Assembly: GCF_010093595.1 (NCBI RefSeq)
Contig: NW_022985437.1
Span: forward strand, 2,016,697-2,080,696
Direction of reading: 5' to 3'
DNA from: Mytilinidion resinicola
Lineage: Eukaryota; Ascomycota; Dothideomycetes; Mytilinidiales; Mytilinidiaceae
DNA length: 64,000 nt
The first letter of the stretch is position 1; the number at the start of each line of letters is the position of its first letter. The notes below the pieces were generated by a model. That model had not been told where the DNA came from, ran no database searches, and saw only the letters and a list, made by a program, of their open reading frames with translations. Shown here piece by piece: positions 43,271 to 54,754 of the stretch. Both the position numbers and the translations under genes were made by a program.

Positions 43271-45170
43271 ATGGCTGAGAAACACACTACTATGGCGTCT
43301 CCTCTCTCTAGCCCCCGCCGGGTTAGCAAGGATGTCACCGAAAGCCATCTCGATGGCGACGACACTTCCGATGTGTACATCACGAGCGAATCTCGAAAGC
43401 AAATCGGCCTCACCAGCGCGTGCTTCCTGTAAGATTCCTTTAACGACCGTTTTAGGCAGTTCTAATTTGATGCAGCATATTCAACCGCATGGTGGGAACT
43501 GGTATATTCGCTACACCTAGCAGCATTTTTGCCTCTAGTGGTAGCGTCGGTCTAGCCTTATTCATATGGGTCATTGGTATGCTCATCGCTGCCTCTGGCA
43601 TGATGGTTTACCTCGAATGGGGAACTGGCCTCCCACGAAACGGCGGAGAGAAGAACTATCTTGAGTTTTTCTACCGCAGGCCCAAATTCCTTGCTACTGG
43701 CTTCTACGTGAGTATATGATCACGCCACACAAATTTGGAATATATCGCTGACTAAGTCGTTAATGTTAGACCGGATATGTGGTTCTGCTTGGTATGCATC
43801 AATTCCTTTGCTCGCTTTAGAAGCGATGCTGATACCTTGTTAGGCTGGGCGGGTTCCAACAGTGTCATTTTCGGCGAATACATCCTCAATGCAGCCCAAG
43901 TTGAAGTAAACCGATGGAACCAGCGAGGCGTTGGTCTGGCTTGCATCACTGCTGCGTTCCTCATTCATGGCCTGGCCCTGAAATGGGGACTTCGGCTCCA
44001 GAACGTTCTCGGGGTCATCAAGCTGATCATCCTTCTTATCATCATCTTTTCCGGCTTTGTAAGATCACTTTATCTTTATTTGTATAAGTAGCGTTTAGCT
44101 AACATCTCATAGGCAGCGCTCGGTGGTCATCTCAAGGTTGACAAGCCTCACAACTTCGATGATGCCTTTAAGGGCACAACCGGTTCCGCCTATGGCATCG
44201 TAACAGCTCTCTATAACGTCATCTGGAGCTACATCGGTTACAGCAATGCCAACTACGCCATGTCGGAGATGCGCAATCCGGTTCGGAATCTCAAAATCGC
44301 CGCACCTCTAGCCATCCTCATCGTAGGAATCCTTTATATGCTTGCCAATATCGCCTATTTTGCTGCTGTACCCAGGGAAGAAATTCTCAGCAGCGGACGT
44401 ATCCTTGCAGCAAGCTTCTTCAGGAACGTTTTCGGGCCAAAGGCGGAGAGAGCGTTGAGTGTATTTGTGGCACTGAGTGCTTTCGGAAATGTCCTCTCCG
44501 TTATTTTCTCGCAAGGACGACTGGTACAAGAGCTAGGGCGAGAAGGTATCCTACCTTTCTCGAGACTCTGGGCAAGCAACAAACCCTTCAATGCACCATT
44601 CGCAGGGCTGTTTGAGCATTGGTTGGTTTCAGTGATCATTATGCTCGCCCCGCCGCCGGGAGATGCGTACAACTTCAGTAAGTGAAGCCGTCCCAAGCCC
44701 TCAGTTGCCACCATCAGTAGTTTAGGAAGGAACCATGGCTAACCTTATCAAACCTAGTCCTGAACTTAATCTCCTACCCCCTCTCTATCGTCAACATCTT
44801 CGTCTCTTTCGGTCTCCTTTACCTCCATCTCCCACTACCAGTCCGCTTCCGCCACTCTCAAGCCGCTAACTGGCGCCCACCCGTCCGAGCCACCCTCCCC
44901 GTAATTGTCTTCTTCTTCCTCAGCAACATCTACCTCGCCGTAGCTCCCTACGTCCCACCGCCAACTCCAGCCGACAACCAGTACAAAAGCTTGCCCTACT
45001 ACCTCCACTGTGTAGTCGGATTGGGGATACTCGCAGCTGGTGGAGTTTACTGGGTCATTTGGGCAAAGCTGCTACCATGGATTGGGAAATATGAGTTGCG
45101 GAGAGCGGTCGTACAGGAGGCGGATGGATGGTCGAGAAATGCTTTTACTCATGTACGGAAGGAACAATAG
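43271..45170 (+). CDS. Mup1-type amino-acid permease
   Basis: Exons 43271-43428, 43476-43707, 43770-43791, 43844-44058, 44113-44677 and 44758-45170 give 534 residues with about 12 membrane helices. The third exon is only 22 nt but is required for TGYVVLLGWAGSNS. The APC/LAT-like features are IFNRMVGTGIFATPSSIF in helix 1, YNVIWSYIGYSNANYAMSEM in helix 6 and VPREEILSSGR in the loop. The closest named relative by memory is the yeast high-affinity methionine permease Mup1. The substrate here is inferred, not shown. The N-terminal 50 residues are cytosolic and hydrophilic with Lys and Ser, where ubiquitin control acts in Mup1. Confidence 0.88.
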
Positions 45171-45659
45171 GTGTGGTATAAGATTAATGGTGGAAGGTGC
45201 GTAATATTTGGGAACAAGGATAAGAAACATACAGATTGTAATAAGATGATCACTTTTTTTGTGTTTATGTTCGTTTTAGTACCGTGTTAAAGGTCTGTGT
45301 ACACCTATCTGGCACTGCTTAAAGAGAGAACATTCATCATTTGACGACTAGCCTTGGATTGTTTGCTGAAAGCTATCGAAAGAACTATACCTTTCCAGGC
45401 CTATCCGTCGAGCTCAGCACTAGGACATGAGTCTATGAGAGCTTGGATGCCACTGTCTAAAGCCCTTCGACTCACTTCTAAAAATCCGGACGAGATGTAA
45501 GTGAATCATGTTGTTTGATTCGTAAGTTCGCTGGACCACTTCAGACGTCGTTACCTACTAGTACTCCGAAGTGAAGTTAGCTTAGGTAGGCATTTTCATC
45601 AACCGCCACTTCACTTGTAGTTCGACGGTCACAATCCTCAAACTCTGCACCCAGCAAAC
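45171..45659. other. Intergenic, nothing recognised
   Basis: AT-rich 3' end of the permease and leader of the next gene. Confidence 0.5.
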
Positions 45660-46622
45660 ATGAAGCCGAAGGCCTCCCTGTCGACGCCTCCGTCCAGCAG
45701 GTCTCCCCCCACGCGCCAAAATAACCTGATACCCGACGAGCAATGGCAGGAAAGCTGGCCCGACAAGTTCGTCAAGATCCAGCCCGCCGGTAGTGGCATC
45801 TCTTCGATAGCATACTACGCCATCTCACGACAAGCGCTCGCAGGCCTACAAATCCATCAGCAAGAAGAACACCTCCCCTCAATCAAGCGCAAAATCTGCG
45901 TCGTCAAAATCGGCCACAACGCCCTCCGCGACGGCATCGCCAATGAAGTCAAGCACCTCCGCCTGATCAAACCCGCCCCAGCCCACCCCTTCTTCGCAGA
46001 GCTGCTCGACGCGAACACGGACCTGGAACACCCCTGGCTCGCAACCACCGCCATCGTGGGCCAAACCCTTCATGATTTCCGCGCGAACCTGGGCCCGCGC
46101 GTCGACGACGCGCAGTGCTTCTTCTTCCACCTCTTCATCCAACTCAGCGCGGCGCTGTGCTTCCTCCACGAAATGCAGCCGTTTCCGCTCCTCCATGGCG
46201 ATTTGCACGACGAGAACGTCATGTGCGATTTCCAGCGGCGGCGGGACTACGAGGGGCTGCCGAATCTAGTGCTGATTGATTTTGGGAGTGCGTGTGTGCA
46301 AGATTGGGGGATGGAGTACGAAGCGGGGGAGGAGACGAGGCCTTATCATATCGGGCGGGAGGCTTGTAGGTTTTTCCAGCTTTTGAAGGAGTGGGGGAGG
46401 AGAGGGGCGGCGCTGGAGTTTGTTGGGGAGATTATGGAGGTTTGTGGCGAGGAAATGGAGGTGGAGAGGTGTAGTTGTACGGGGCTTTGGCAGCGCTTCG
46501 GGCGCCTTGCAGTTGAGCAAAGGGAGGTGTATGCGACCGTTGAAGTGTTGGGGATTGTTGAGCGGGCTTTGCGGGTAGAGGTTTTGGAAAACGCTGCGTT
46601 GATTGAGGCAGTGGGTAGATGA
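45660..46622 (+). CDS. Fungal protein-kinase-like protein
   Basis: Encodes 320 residues, single exon. The kinase-like fold shows a Gly-containing loop (IQPAGSGISSIAYYA), the Lys strand ICVVKIGHN, helix-C EVKHLRLI, the catalytic loop LLHGDLHDENVM (HGD in place of HRD) and LIDFGSA for DFG. The lobe after DFG is short, without a clear APE motif. It belongs to the small-molecule-kinase-like or atypical fungal kinases rather than classical Ser/Thr kinases. The region 45,900-46,240 is GC-rich relative to the flanks. Substrate unknown. Confidence 0.75.
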   Translation: MKPKASLSTPPSSRSPPTRQNNLIPDEQWQESWPDKFVKIQPAGSGISSIAYYAISRQALAGLQIHQQEEHLPSIKRKICVVKIGHNALRDGIANEVKHLRLIKPAPAHPFFAELLDANTDLEHPWLATTAIVGQTLHDFRANLGPRVDDAQCFFFHLFIQLSAALCFLHEMQPFPLLHGDLHDENVMCDFQRRRDYEGLPNLVLIDFGSACVQDWGMEYEAGEETRPYHIGREACRFFQLLKEWGRRGAALEFVGEIMEVCGEEMEVERCSCTGLWQRFGRLAVEQREVYATVEVLGIVERALRVEVLENAALIEAVGR

Positions 46623-47808
46623 GGTATGTTACTAGGAAACGAATCTGCTTACATTTGGGTACCACGTTTTTGTTGAGACCTCCATGGATGACCATGCCCT
46701 TAAAAAAAGATCTGCTAATGTAAGGAGATTTTAGAGTGTATGGCCTTAGTTTCTGAATATTAAAAGTCCATGCAACTAAGATAAACTGAAAGTAGTCATC
46801 TCCCTTGTGATCTTACCAAATTTATATACACAAAAAACACCAAGACATCAGACTCGTTTTTGGGTGTAACACTGTTTCCAGCAGACGGCGTCATCTAGAT
46901 AAAGGCATTGCAAATGAGATATAAATGAACAGTGCGATATTGTCGGTCTGCGTATCTTCTTTCACAGCCGTCTGAAGTGGCCTAGAAAGTGGAGACTGTG
47001 TAAAGCGACGAAATTCCATGTTGTTCAGATATTGGAAGACAGCTTGAAGCCCTACAAGCAGTGGCAAGAAGCTATATAAACTTACAAGAACGCAATTTCA
47101 CCTCAAGGCAGCGAGGATTAAGGCATGAGGTTCATGAGATATAAAGATATACTACCACCAAGATAGCAATGGGGTCCACAGCGAAGAAGTTTCGGTTCAG
47201 TGTTCTTCACAAATGCGACCCGGGTCGGCTTTCGGACGTCTCGGGTGGACGGCAAGGCTGGCGGAAGGGAAACTTATGTGTTCTGCCACATCTATCAACT
47301 GAAGCGGGATGTTTCAATTCATCGACAAAAAGGAGAAGTGTCCGCGTCATCTAGGCAATGATGGTGTTGTTCCTGCATAATGATGTCCTGGAGTGGTGTA
47401 CGAAGCACTATGTATGGAAGTCGGACAAGAATTTGGCCGCCGGGCTAAGGACCAAACCACCACCATCAGACTGCTTAACGCCGGCCGCCACTCTGTCCAA
47501 TGCTCTCCTCGCCCGCCTAACCTACGCGTGTCCAACTAAGCCCGGCTGTTTCTCCTAACTGCGACGCTTCTTCTTGATTCTCTGCATAAAAGACGCAGTG
47601 GGCGCCTGGCGTGTCTGCTGCCATCCAAGTCTCGAAGTTGCCTCCCTCCGCCCTCTCCCCGCGCTTTCTGCTGCGGTATATCCTCAGCACTCGGTATTCT
47701 CCCTCCTTGTCCCCCGGAAACCATTCTCGGGCCCTAGGGTTACTGGGCGCCTCCTCAACCATCCTTCTGTACTCTCAGAGCCAGCGCGATCGCTCTTCAT
47801 ATTCCTCA
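46623..47808. other. Intergenic, 1.2 kb
   Basis: A 61-codon frame at 47169-47354 has no support. From about 47590, the frame of the next gene is open upstream of its ATG, with Arg/Ser-rich text like a mitochondrial presequence (PRFLLRYILSTRYSPSLSP) but without an ATG, so an extra upstream exon is possible. Confidence 0.45.
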
Positions 47809-49577
47809 ATGGCGACGTCATCCAGCGAAGGCGACGATCTGCGGGATCGTAGCCAGCAGCCAGCCCTGGCCTCGCAGCAAGTGAAAGAGTCAGAGACTCA
47901 ACGAAGGAGAGGCTTCGGGAATATGTTCCCTCTCGGCGCAAAGGAAGGATTCAATCAATGGGTTCGTTGTTCCCGCAGATTCAAGCGTGCGCCGACGGTT
48001 CTAACGTACAACAGTGGACGAGCTTGTCGCCAGCAATGACAGAACACCGAGTTTTATCATTTATACCTCTCCTCCAAAAACCCCCTACCCACACCGAGAC
48101 CGGCTCCGCACCAGTCTCGGCATCAAACTCCACAACGAACGTGTCCTCTCAGGATGGAGAGCAACTCGAACAAGTCACGACTAACTCTATCAACGACCCC
48201 CACGGCCCGCGACGATGGAGTTCACAAATGGTACATTTGAGTGGCAAAAACCGCGCGCTGAACGAGTTCTCGATTGAGCGTATCGGTGAGCCTGTCGAGC
48301 AGAATCTAGTGATGTTGCATGGCTACGGTGCTGGGCTAGGTTTCTTCTACAAGAATTTCGAAGGTCTCAGCCGCGCGGAGGGCTGGAAACTTTATGCGCT
48401 AGACATGCTAGGAATGGGTCGGAGCACCAGACCAAAATTTGAGGTCCATGCCAAAGAGCGTGCAGATCAAGTCACGGAAGCTGAAAATTGGTTTATCGAC
48501 GCACTCGAGGAGTGGCGGGTAAAGAAGAAATTAGAACGGTTCACGCTTCTCGGGCACAGTCTAGGAGGCTATCTAGCCGTTGCTTACGCTCTCAAATATC
48601 CAGGACATCTCAACAAGCTCATCCTAGCCTCTCCGGTTGGCATTCCGGAAGACCCCTACGCAGTAAACGCGGCCATGCCAGAGCCTGAGGACTCCACAAT
48701 GGCAAATGAGTTTCTTCAGGACCAAAACGAGGCCATCAATAACTCCAATCCCAACGCAACAAAGCCTGGTGACAACAACAATTTCCTCAATGCTCGCTCA
48801 AAGGCTGCGAAGTCCTCGTCAGGAACCTCAACCCCGTCAAGCTCAGAGCCGCCCCGGAAGCCACTACCCGGGTGGCTCGTGTACCTCTGGGACAAGAACA
48901 TATCTCCTTTCTCGTTGGTCCGGTGGAGCGGTCCTCTTGGACCACGCCTCGTGTCTGGCTGGACATCCCGACGTTTCTCTCACCTGCCTGACGACGAAGC
49001 TCAGGCCCTACATGACTACAGCTATTCGCTGTTCCGGCAGCCAGGCTCTGGTGAATACGCATTGGGCCGCATCCTCGCACCTGGAGCATTCGCTCGAAGT
49101 CCGCTGATCCGGCGTATTCAAGGTGTGGGCCGCCAATATATCGGACCGCATTCTGGCCCCATTGTAGACGCGGACGCTCCAAAAGATACTAAGTGCCACA
49201 AGACTTCTAAGAAGCAGGTAGAGTCCGCTGCTCCGTCGATCACAGCCAGCGACCCGGACGGTCCCCGTGTCCGCGAAACTGGCATCCCCATAGTTCTCAT
49301 GTACGGTGAGCACGACTGGATGGACATTGCTGGTGGCTACGCCGCCGAGGAGAAGATTAAGCAGGAACGCGCGCGGTTACTAGCCGACGCAAGCGAAGAG
49401 GAAAAGCGGAATGACCATGGATCCGCTAAGGTTGTTATAATTCACAAGGCCGGCCACCATGTTTATCTTGATGGGCCGGAGCAGTTCAATCAAGTCATGC
49501 TCGAGGAGATGAGGGACGTGATGCGGAAAGAGCGCATACGGACGCTGAAAGACGGGATTTCAGCTGCGGAATCGTAG
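47809..49577 (+). CDS. CGI-58/Cld1-type alpha/beta hydrolase
   Basis: Exons 47809-47961 and 48015-49577 (53-nt intron with TCTAACG branch) give 571 residues. The family signature is clear: FNQW and WTSLSPAMTEHRVL at the start, VMLHGYGAGLGFFYKNFEGL, the nucleophile elbow GHSLGG, MYGEHDWMD with the acid and HKAGHHVYLDGPEQF with the His. A Ser-rich insertion of about 60 residues separates the lid from the core. Family knowledge: yeast relatives include the mitochondrial cardiolipin deacylase Cld1 and the acyltransferase Ict1, and human relatives include ABHD4 and ABHD5. Which activity applies cannot be told. The upstream frame may hide a targeting exon. Confidence 0.85.
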
Positions 49578-49954
49578 CGGATGAAGAGTGACGGCATTTA
49601 GCGATTCTGGGTTTTAGATGAACCTTCTTGGCGTTCTGATTGGGGTGGGGAAGAGTAATGTAAGATCTGCGACGCCGCGATGTTCCGGCGTGGGAAGGGG
49701 ATATGGGGCTTTGCGGCTAGCTGTACCATCAACTTTCGCATATTCGAAACTCGCTCATATTCCATCTATTTTCAGGCTGACAGAGTGCTACGCCGCATGC
49801 ACCGCCCACTCGGCCTTTTCTGATGGATTGTCTGATTCTGCTGCTTTGCTCTTTAGCATCCAAGTATAACTATCTCCCAGCGCTGCTTTGGCTGTCTTTT
49901 TCTCGACTACTTTGATGTTATCCACTTCGTTCCTCGCCAAAGACAGCTGAAATC
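49578..49954. other. Intergenic, nothing recognised
   Basis: 3' end of the hydrolase gene and upstream side of the HET relic. Confidence 0.5.
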
Positions 49955-52123
49955 ATGACAGAAATTCCCCAAACAGGCGACCTCTGTCTGGTCAACGCTC
50001 ACATTCTCCGGCGATCACGCCCAATCGTCAAAGATCTGCGCAGAGTGCGCAAAGTTCCAGATCAGAATAGCTGCTAATGTACCAGAGGAAGGAGTTCTTC
50101 ACACTTATATTGTGTCATGGCTCAGCATTCGTCAAGGATATGAAGATGTATTTCCTGGTTTTCCAAGCACGGAAAAACGGGCCACGAATAGCTGCCTTCT
50201 TTGTACCCTCATCAGAACCAGCTTGCTAGTCGAGTTCCATAAACGACCCAAGTGTCGAGCCCGCGAAGGAGAAGAAGTCCCAGATTACTCTCACAGCATC
50301 TTTGAACGAGAGGGATGAAGATGGATCCGCTCTTTCAATGCTTAAAATACAGGGACCCCATCACCTCAAAGTCCAGGTGCGCACAAAGGAGAGAAGAGGG
50401 AACACGGAACTTCTAACGTACGAAGCTGCATTTCAGATTACATCAGGTTAGTAAGAAAAGCGGAAGTGTCAGCAAAACATGTACTCACGATCTAAACTAG
50501 AAGCTACATCACAACAAAGTCTGCTCTCTCACCCGCCAACGTTAGCAACATGATGCAGTGGCTGCGCAACTGCGATGCAAGGCATTGCTTCTGCGGTGCC
50601 GCCTCAGCTGGGTTCACTCCAACTCGCCTTCTTGCAGTCAACGATGTATTGCTACGAATAGTAACAGGGAAGCCTGAACACCACAGATATGCCGCTCTTA
50701 GCTACTGCTGGGGCCAGATATCCACGGGAAGAGACCTCTTCTTGACAACCAAATGTAACATTACTGCAAGATTATCCAGTCTCCAAATGAACGAGCTTCC
50801 TCAAGCACTACAAGACGCTGTTCAAGTCTCACGAGCTTTGAGCGTAGACTACCTTTGGATAAATGCCATATGCATAATTCAAGACGACTTCGAGGACTGG
50901 AGCAAAGAAGCTTCGAGAATGGGCACGATATACAAACACGCCTACTTCACCATTGCCGCCACAGACTCACAATTATCGTTTGATGGCTTTCTGCGAGACC
51001 GCGAACCATCTTGCAGGACAAACTTAGGCTTTACCTTCGAAGAGATTGGACCTATCCGTTCGCCAACCGCAGTGACCGAAACTGGAACCATCTACTTCCG
51101 GTACCCGCTTGAGACCGGGATCGACGAGCATCTTTCTACGTGCGAGTGGGACCAGAGAGGTTGGACTTTGCAAGAAAAGTTATGCTCTACCCAAACGTTC
51201 TACTTCATGAAAGGCGTCATCTACTACGAATGTGCATCATCGTGGTGAGTCGAGAATCTGGGCTACAAACTCCCTCGCCGCTTAGAGTTTCCTGTACTAC
51301 TAGCAGAGTCGAAGCGCCCGACCCTTCCTGAGAGGATCGAGAAGCGAGAAGACTATCTCTCAAACTGGTACAAGGTCGTCCAAAGATATGCGTTTAGGCA
51401 GCTGTCTCATTCTAGAGATAAGCTACCTGTGATGGAAAGTCTAGCGGCGCTGTTGAGAGATATAGTTGACGATGTTTATGTGTGTGTGGCCTTTGAAAAT
51501 CGGATCTGTATCGTGGCCTTCTCTGGTATTCGGGTTGCGGCTTGACTTGGGACCTTCCTCAAGGAGGGTACCGCGCACCGACTTGGTCTTGGGCGGCTAG
51601 AGATGGTAGAGTTTTCTGGGATGAATCGACCTTCACGCGGGGATGGAGATCACTTATCGAGGTCTCTAACATATCTCCTCATCGACAAAGTCAACACCAC
51701 GGGAACCGAGACCACAATGAAAAGATTGATACACAATTAGAGCTGGTCGCACTGGTGGCGCCATTAAAAGATGTTATGTTAGCATTCTTGGAGCAATACA
51801 ACGACAAGTCATATGAGGATGAGTGGATCGACATTGACTCCTGGGACTACTTCGAAGAACTTGGATCATTCAGCGTTGACGACGGCGAAGACATGCTGAT
51901 TACTTTCGCTGATACCCAGATGATGCTGGTCGCGGAAAAAGTGGAAACGAAGAATTCCCAGGCTCTACTTATCCAACCAGATGGTGATCCCGGATGCGTT
52001 AAGCGCATTGGCTAGTTTATACACAAGTCAACTGATGGAACGTTGACGGAGGAAGATTTCGACGATAGAGACTTTGAGCCGATTCGGAGTGTGTTTCAGC
52101 GTGAAAGGAGAGTGTTGGTGTAG
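49955..52123 (+). pseudogene. HET-domain (heterokaryon incompatibility) pseudogene
   Basis: Coding-like sequence starts MTEIPQTGDLCL, then after an intron (49991-50033) ICAECAKFQI. The HET signature is readable: HRYAALSYCWGQ, ALSVDYLWINAICIIQDDFEDW and WDQRGWTLQEKLCSTQTF, then WDLPQGGYRAPTWSWAARDG. Lesions: a frame break near TGA 50316-50318, TGA at 51246-51248, a GT-repeat slip at about 51475-51487, TGA at 51494-51496 where the family has Trp (CGL-stop-KSDLYRGLLWY) and TAG at 52013-52015 before FIHKSTDG. Family knowledge: HET proteins trigger cell death after fusion of unlike strains, and such genes often decay. One break could be an unseen intron, but all together cannot. Confidence 0.82.
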
Positions 52124-52702
52124 TTCTTCTGGAATCTTCGTAGGGATGGACTTCATGAGCGAAAGGACAGATCACGTGCTTTTCAGCCAGGTTTTAGAGA
52201 GTAATAAATAAACGTCTACCAAATGTAATGTACTTACCTTATATATGGCCTAGAAACCATTGAAAGGAATATGAACTTTGCAGTGTGATAGTCACGCGGA
52301 GCGGGAAGACGCCCCAAAATTGCAGGTCGTGGCGATCCACCTCTCCGACGTCCATTCATCCTAGACTCAACGACGCGGTTCTCTGTTCCACTATCTTTTG
52401 TCAACGATAGAAATATTCCGTCCGGGTCGTCGAAGTAGACGATGCTCTCGATGTGACCCCTTGGCCAGGATCCTGTTCCTGGGGCTCAGATTAATGCTCA
52501 GTACTTGCATAATCAAGCCTGCACTAATTCAATTCATAAATACTCCTTTTCCGAGATGAGTGACGATCTTGATAGAAGCTGGCTCTATTCAGTAAGGCTC
52601 CTAATATTAAGCGCGAGGCGGACGTGATACCGCGATCCTACGCGTCTCTCCTGAGATCTCTCAACGACACCACACCTCACACGTTTGGCTGGCACAACGG
52701 CG
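52124..52702. other. Intergenic, with the upstream element of the CHORD-like pair
   Basis: Contains the duplicated element at 52623-52646. No gene seen. Confidence 0.5.
52623..52646 (+). promoter_or_regulatory. Duplicated upstream element, copy A
   Basis: About 24 bp from CGTGATACCGCGATCCTACG onward through CGTC, found again with two changed bases at about 53803-53826 before the second CHORD-like gene. It lies about 57-80 bp before its ATG and ends in an ACGCGT core. It may be the core promoter or simply part of the tandem duplication. Confidence 0.55.
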
Positions 52703-53522
52703 ATGTCTTCCAAGGACGAAACTCTCGAGCTCGTGGAAAAGGCCATTGATAACATTTCTAACATCCATAGAGCCCATAACCTGTTGCGGCGGCTTAGCCG
52801 GAATTCCGAATCTGTTCGCGACTTTCTAGCCGAAGAGTTATTGACCACCGAGAGCGAAGTCTACTCAAGCAATTCCGAAAGTGAGGACGAAGCCGCATAC
52901 CGTCCAAGTAAACGCAGGCGAATTCCCTATGCGCATGTACGCTACCAGAAGTGTGCACAGTGTCTCGAGGAGTTCGACATAACAGACAACACTACCGGGT
53001 GTTGTACTTGGCATGAAGGTGCGTTGCCATTATAGGTCAACTCCTCCTTACTAATGTCCTCAACAGGCGAGCTCGAATTAGACTACGAAGCTGACACATG
53101 GATCGACTGGGACGAATATGCCCATGGTCCTAGAGATACACTACAACACCGCGAGGAATATCCGGACGGGTTTACGTGGACCTGTTGCGATGAACCAGGC
53201 GATGCCGAAGGGTGTGAGAGTGGCAGACATTCAACAGTGCATGGCGAACCTCCACAAAAACGCAAGCGGTACGAATATGAGGAGCTCCGTGAACATACTG
53301 GTACGCCACTATCCTTCCATCACTCATGCAATATGACCCTCGTGTCCGCTAATGTGCTTGATAGGCACACTTGAAATAAATTGGGATGCCGACGAGTGGG
53401 TGGATTGGGATGAGGATACCATTGGTCCAATTGATTGTACGGAAAACCGGAAAGACTATCCCAATGGGTTCAAGTGGACGTGTTGCGGTGGTAAAGCTGA
53501 TGATGATTGCTGTGAGGAGTGA
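52703..53522 (+). CDS. CHORD-like zinc-binding protein A, with a second half-domain
   Basis: Exons 52703-53018, 53067-53300 and 53365-53522 give 235 residues. A helical N-terminus (LELVEKAIDNISNIHRAHNLLRR fold region), an acidic stretch and a basic cluster (PSKRRRIPY) precede a zinc-type domain: KCAQCLEEFDITDN, CCTWHEGELELDYEADTW, GFTWTCCD, then GCESGRH. The order C..C, N, C..H.GE, W.CC, GC..G.H parallels CHORD domains. The third exon adds a second GTLEINWDADEW...GFKWTCC segment that lacks the first Cys pair and the GC..G.H end. That segment is closer to protein B than to the first domain here. No known partner. Confidence 0.7.
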
Positions 53523-53802
53523 GAGGGATAGGCAGGCTTGGAGTCACAAAAGTGGTAGTCCACGAATTAGTGCGCTTACGATAAGGCTTAATTTCTCGAT
53601 CTTCAAGAGGTAGTCTCTTGTTCTGTGGTGTTGAGAACCTTTTTCGACACTGTCTGAGGTGCTTCGGTTCATTTTTTTCAAAAACTGGACGGAATGAAAA
53701 GCAACGGCTTTGACTAGCCTGGGAACTTTCTGGGCCACCCCGGATGGTGTTTTGGTGGACTGTCGCATGGGGGATCCCACTTATATCTAGCGTGTGATAG
53801 TC

Positions 53803-53826
53803 GTGATACGGCGATGCTACGCGTCA
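53803..53826 (+). promoter_or_regulatory. Duplicated upstream element, copy B
   Basis: About 24 bp, CGTGATACGGCGATGCTACG continuing to CGTC, two substitutions from copy A, about 45-68 bp before the ATG at 53871. Confidence 0.55.
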
Positions 53827-53870
53827 CCTGCTCAACCACTTCGAATAAAACTACCGATTTGACAGGAACT

Positions 53871-54501
53871 ATGTCTACCAGAGAGCATATCCTCGAGCTT
53901 GTCAATGATGCCATTGAATCATCACCTCACGAGCATATCTACGACCTTTTGCACTTTATCTGCGGCAAATCCTACATTGTTCTCGACGCCGTAGCGGAGA
54001 TTCTCCTCGTCACCATGAGCGAGATCGATCCGTTCGAGGATGCCGTGCAAAAACTTGAAAAAGAGCGCAAATATCCCGGAATGGTCGAGGACGAGCCTGC
54101 AACAGAGAGTGAACCCTCAAGCAAACGCACGTGGAAAATCTATGTGTGTAAGCGCTGGGAGACCTGTGAGGTTTGCGACGAAGAGTATGATGTTAGTGCG
54201 AATACCAGTGGAAGCTGTTATCGGCATTCAGGTGCGTTGCCGTGTTTTGGGACTTCGAAGTCAATCGAATCATGTTCGAAAACTAACCTTTACAACAGGT
54301 GAAATCGAGGTTGATGAGCACGCGGCTACCTGGGACCATTTGGGCAGAATTGCTGGTCCTATCGATACGCCAGAAAACCGCAAGAAATACTGTGATGGCT
54401 TTAGGTGGACGTGTTGCTATCAACCATCTGATGATTCGGACAGATGTGAGAACGGTACCTACGCGCCAAGGGATGCACTAAGCTGTGATTATACTTGTTA
54501 G
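53871..54501 (+). CDS. CHORD-like zinc-binding protein B, tandem paralogue
   Basis: Exons 53871-54231 and 54299-54501 give 187 residues. The same layout as its neighbour: helical start (STREHILELVNDAIESSPHE), acidic middle, then TCEVCDEEYDVSAN, CYRHSGEIEVDEHAATW, GFRWTCCYQ and RCENGTY. The end reads RCENGTY where protein A has GCESGRH, so the last His ligand appears lost. The intron sits at the same codon (G/GE) as the first intron of protein A, supporting tandem duplication. Function unknown. Confidence 0.7.
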
Positions 54502-54754
54502 GTATATTTGATACTGAAGCCGAAGTGACTTAGCATCAAATGACCCAAGACTTTGGAAGCGTATTAAGATATATTTATTGAGAAACGCATGTCCAATCTT
54601 GGACACCAACACAAAACACCTCATAACCCCTCTGTTGAGCCATATAGCGTACCAGCCGTAGACATCATAATGCCGCGCCATAGCAATCCCAGAAGCCGAG
54701 CTCAAGATCATCCTCTTCACAGCAAGCATCTAGTCCCAGTCATTTCCACTAACC

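Noticed and set aside
47169..47354. 61-codon frame between the kinase-like and hydrolase genes
   Set aside because: No motif, no clear promoter and no intron evidence. Indistinguishable from chance.
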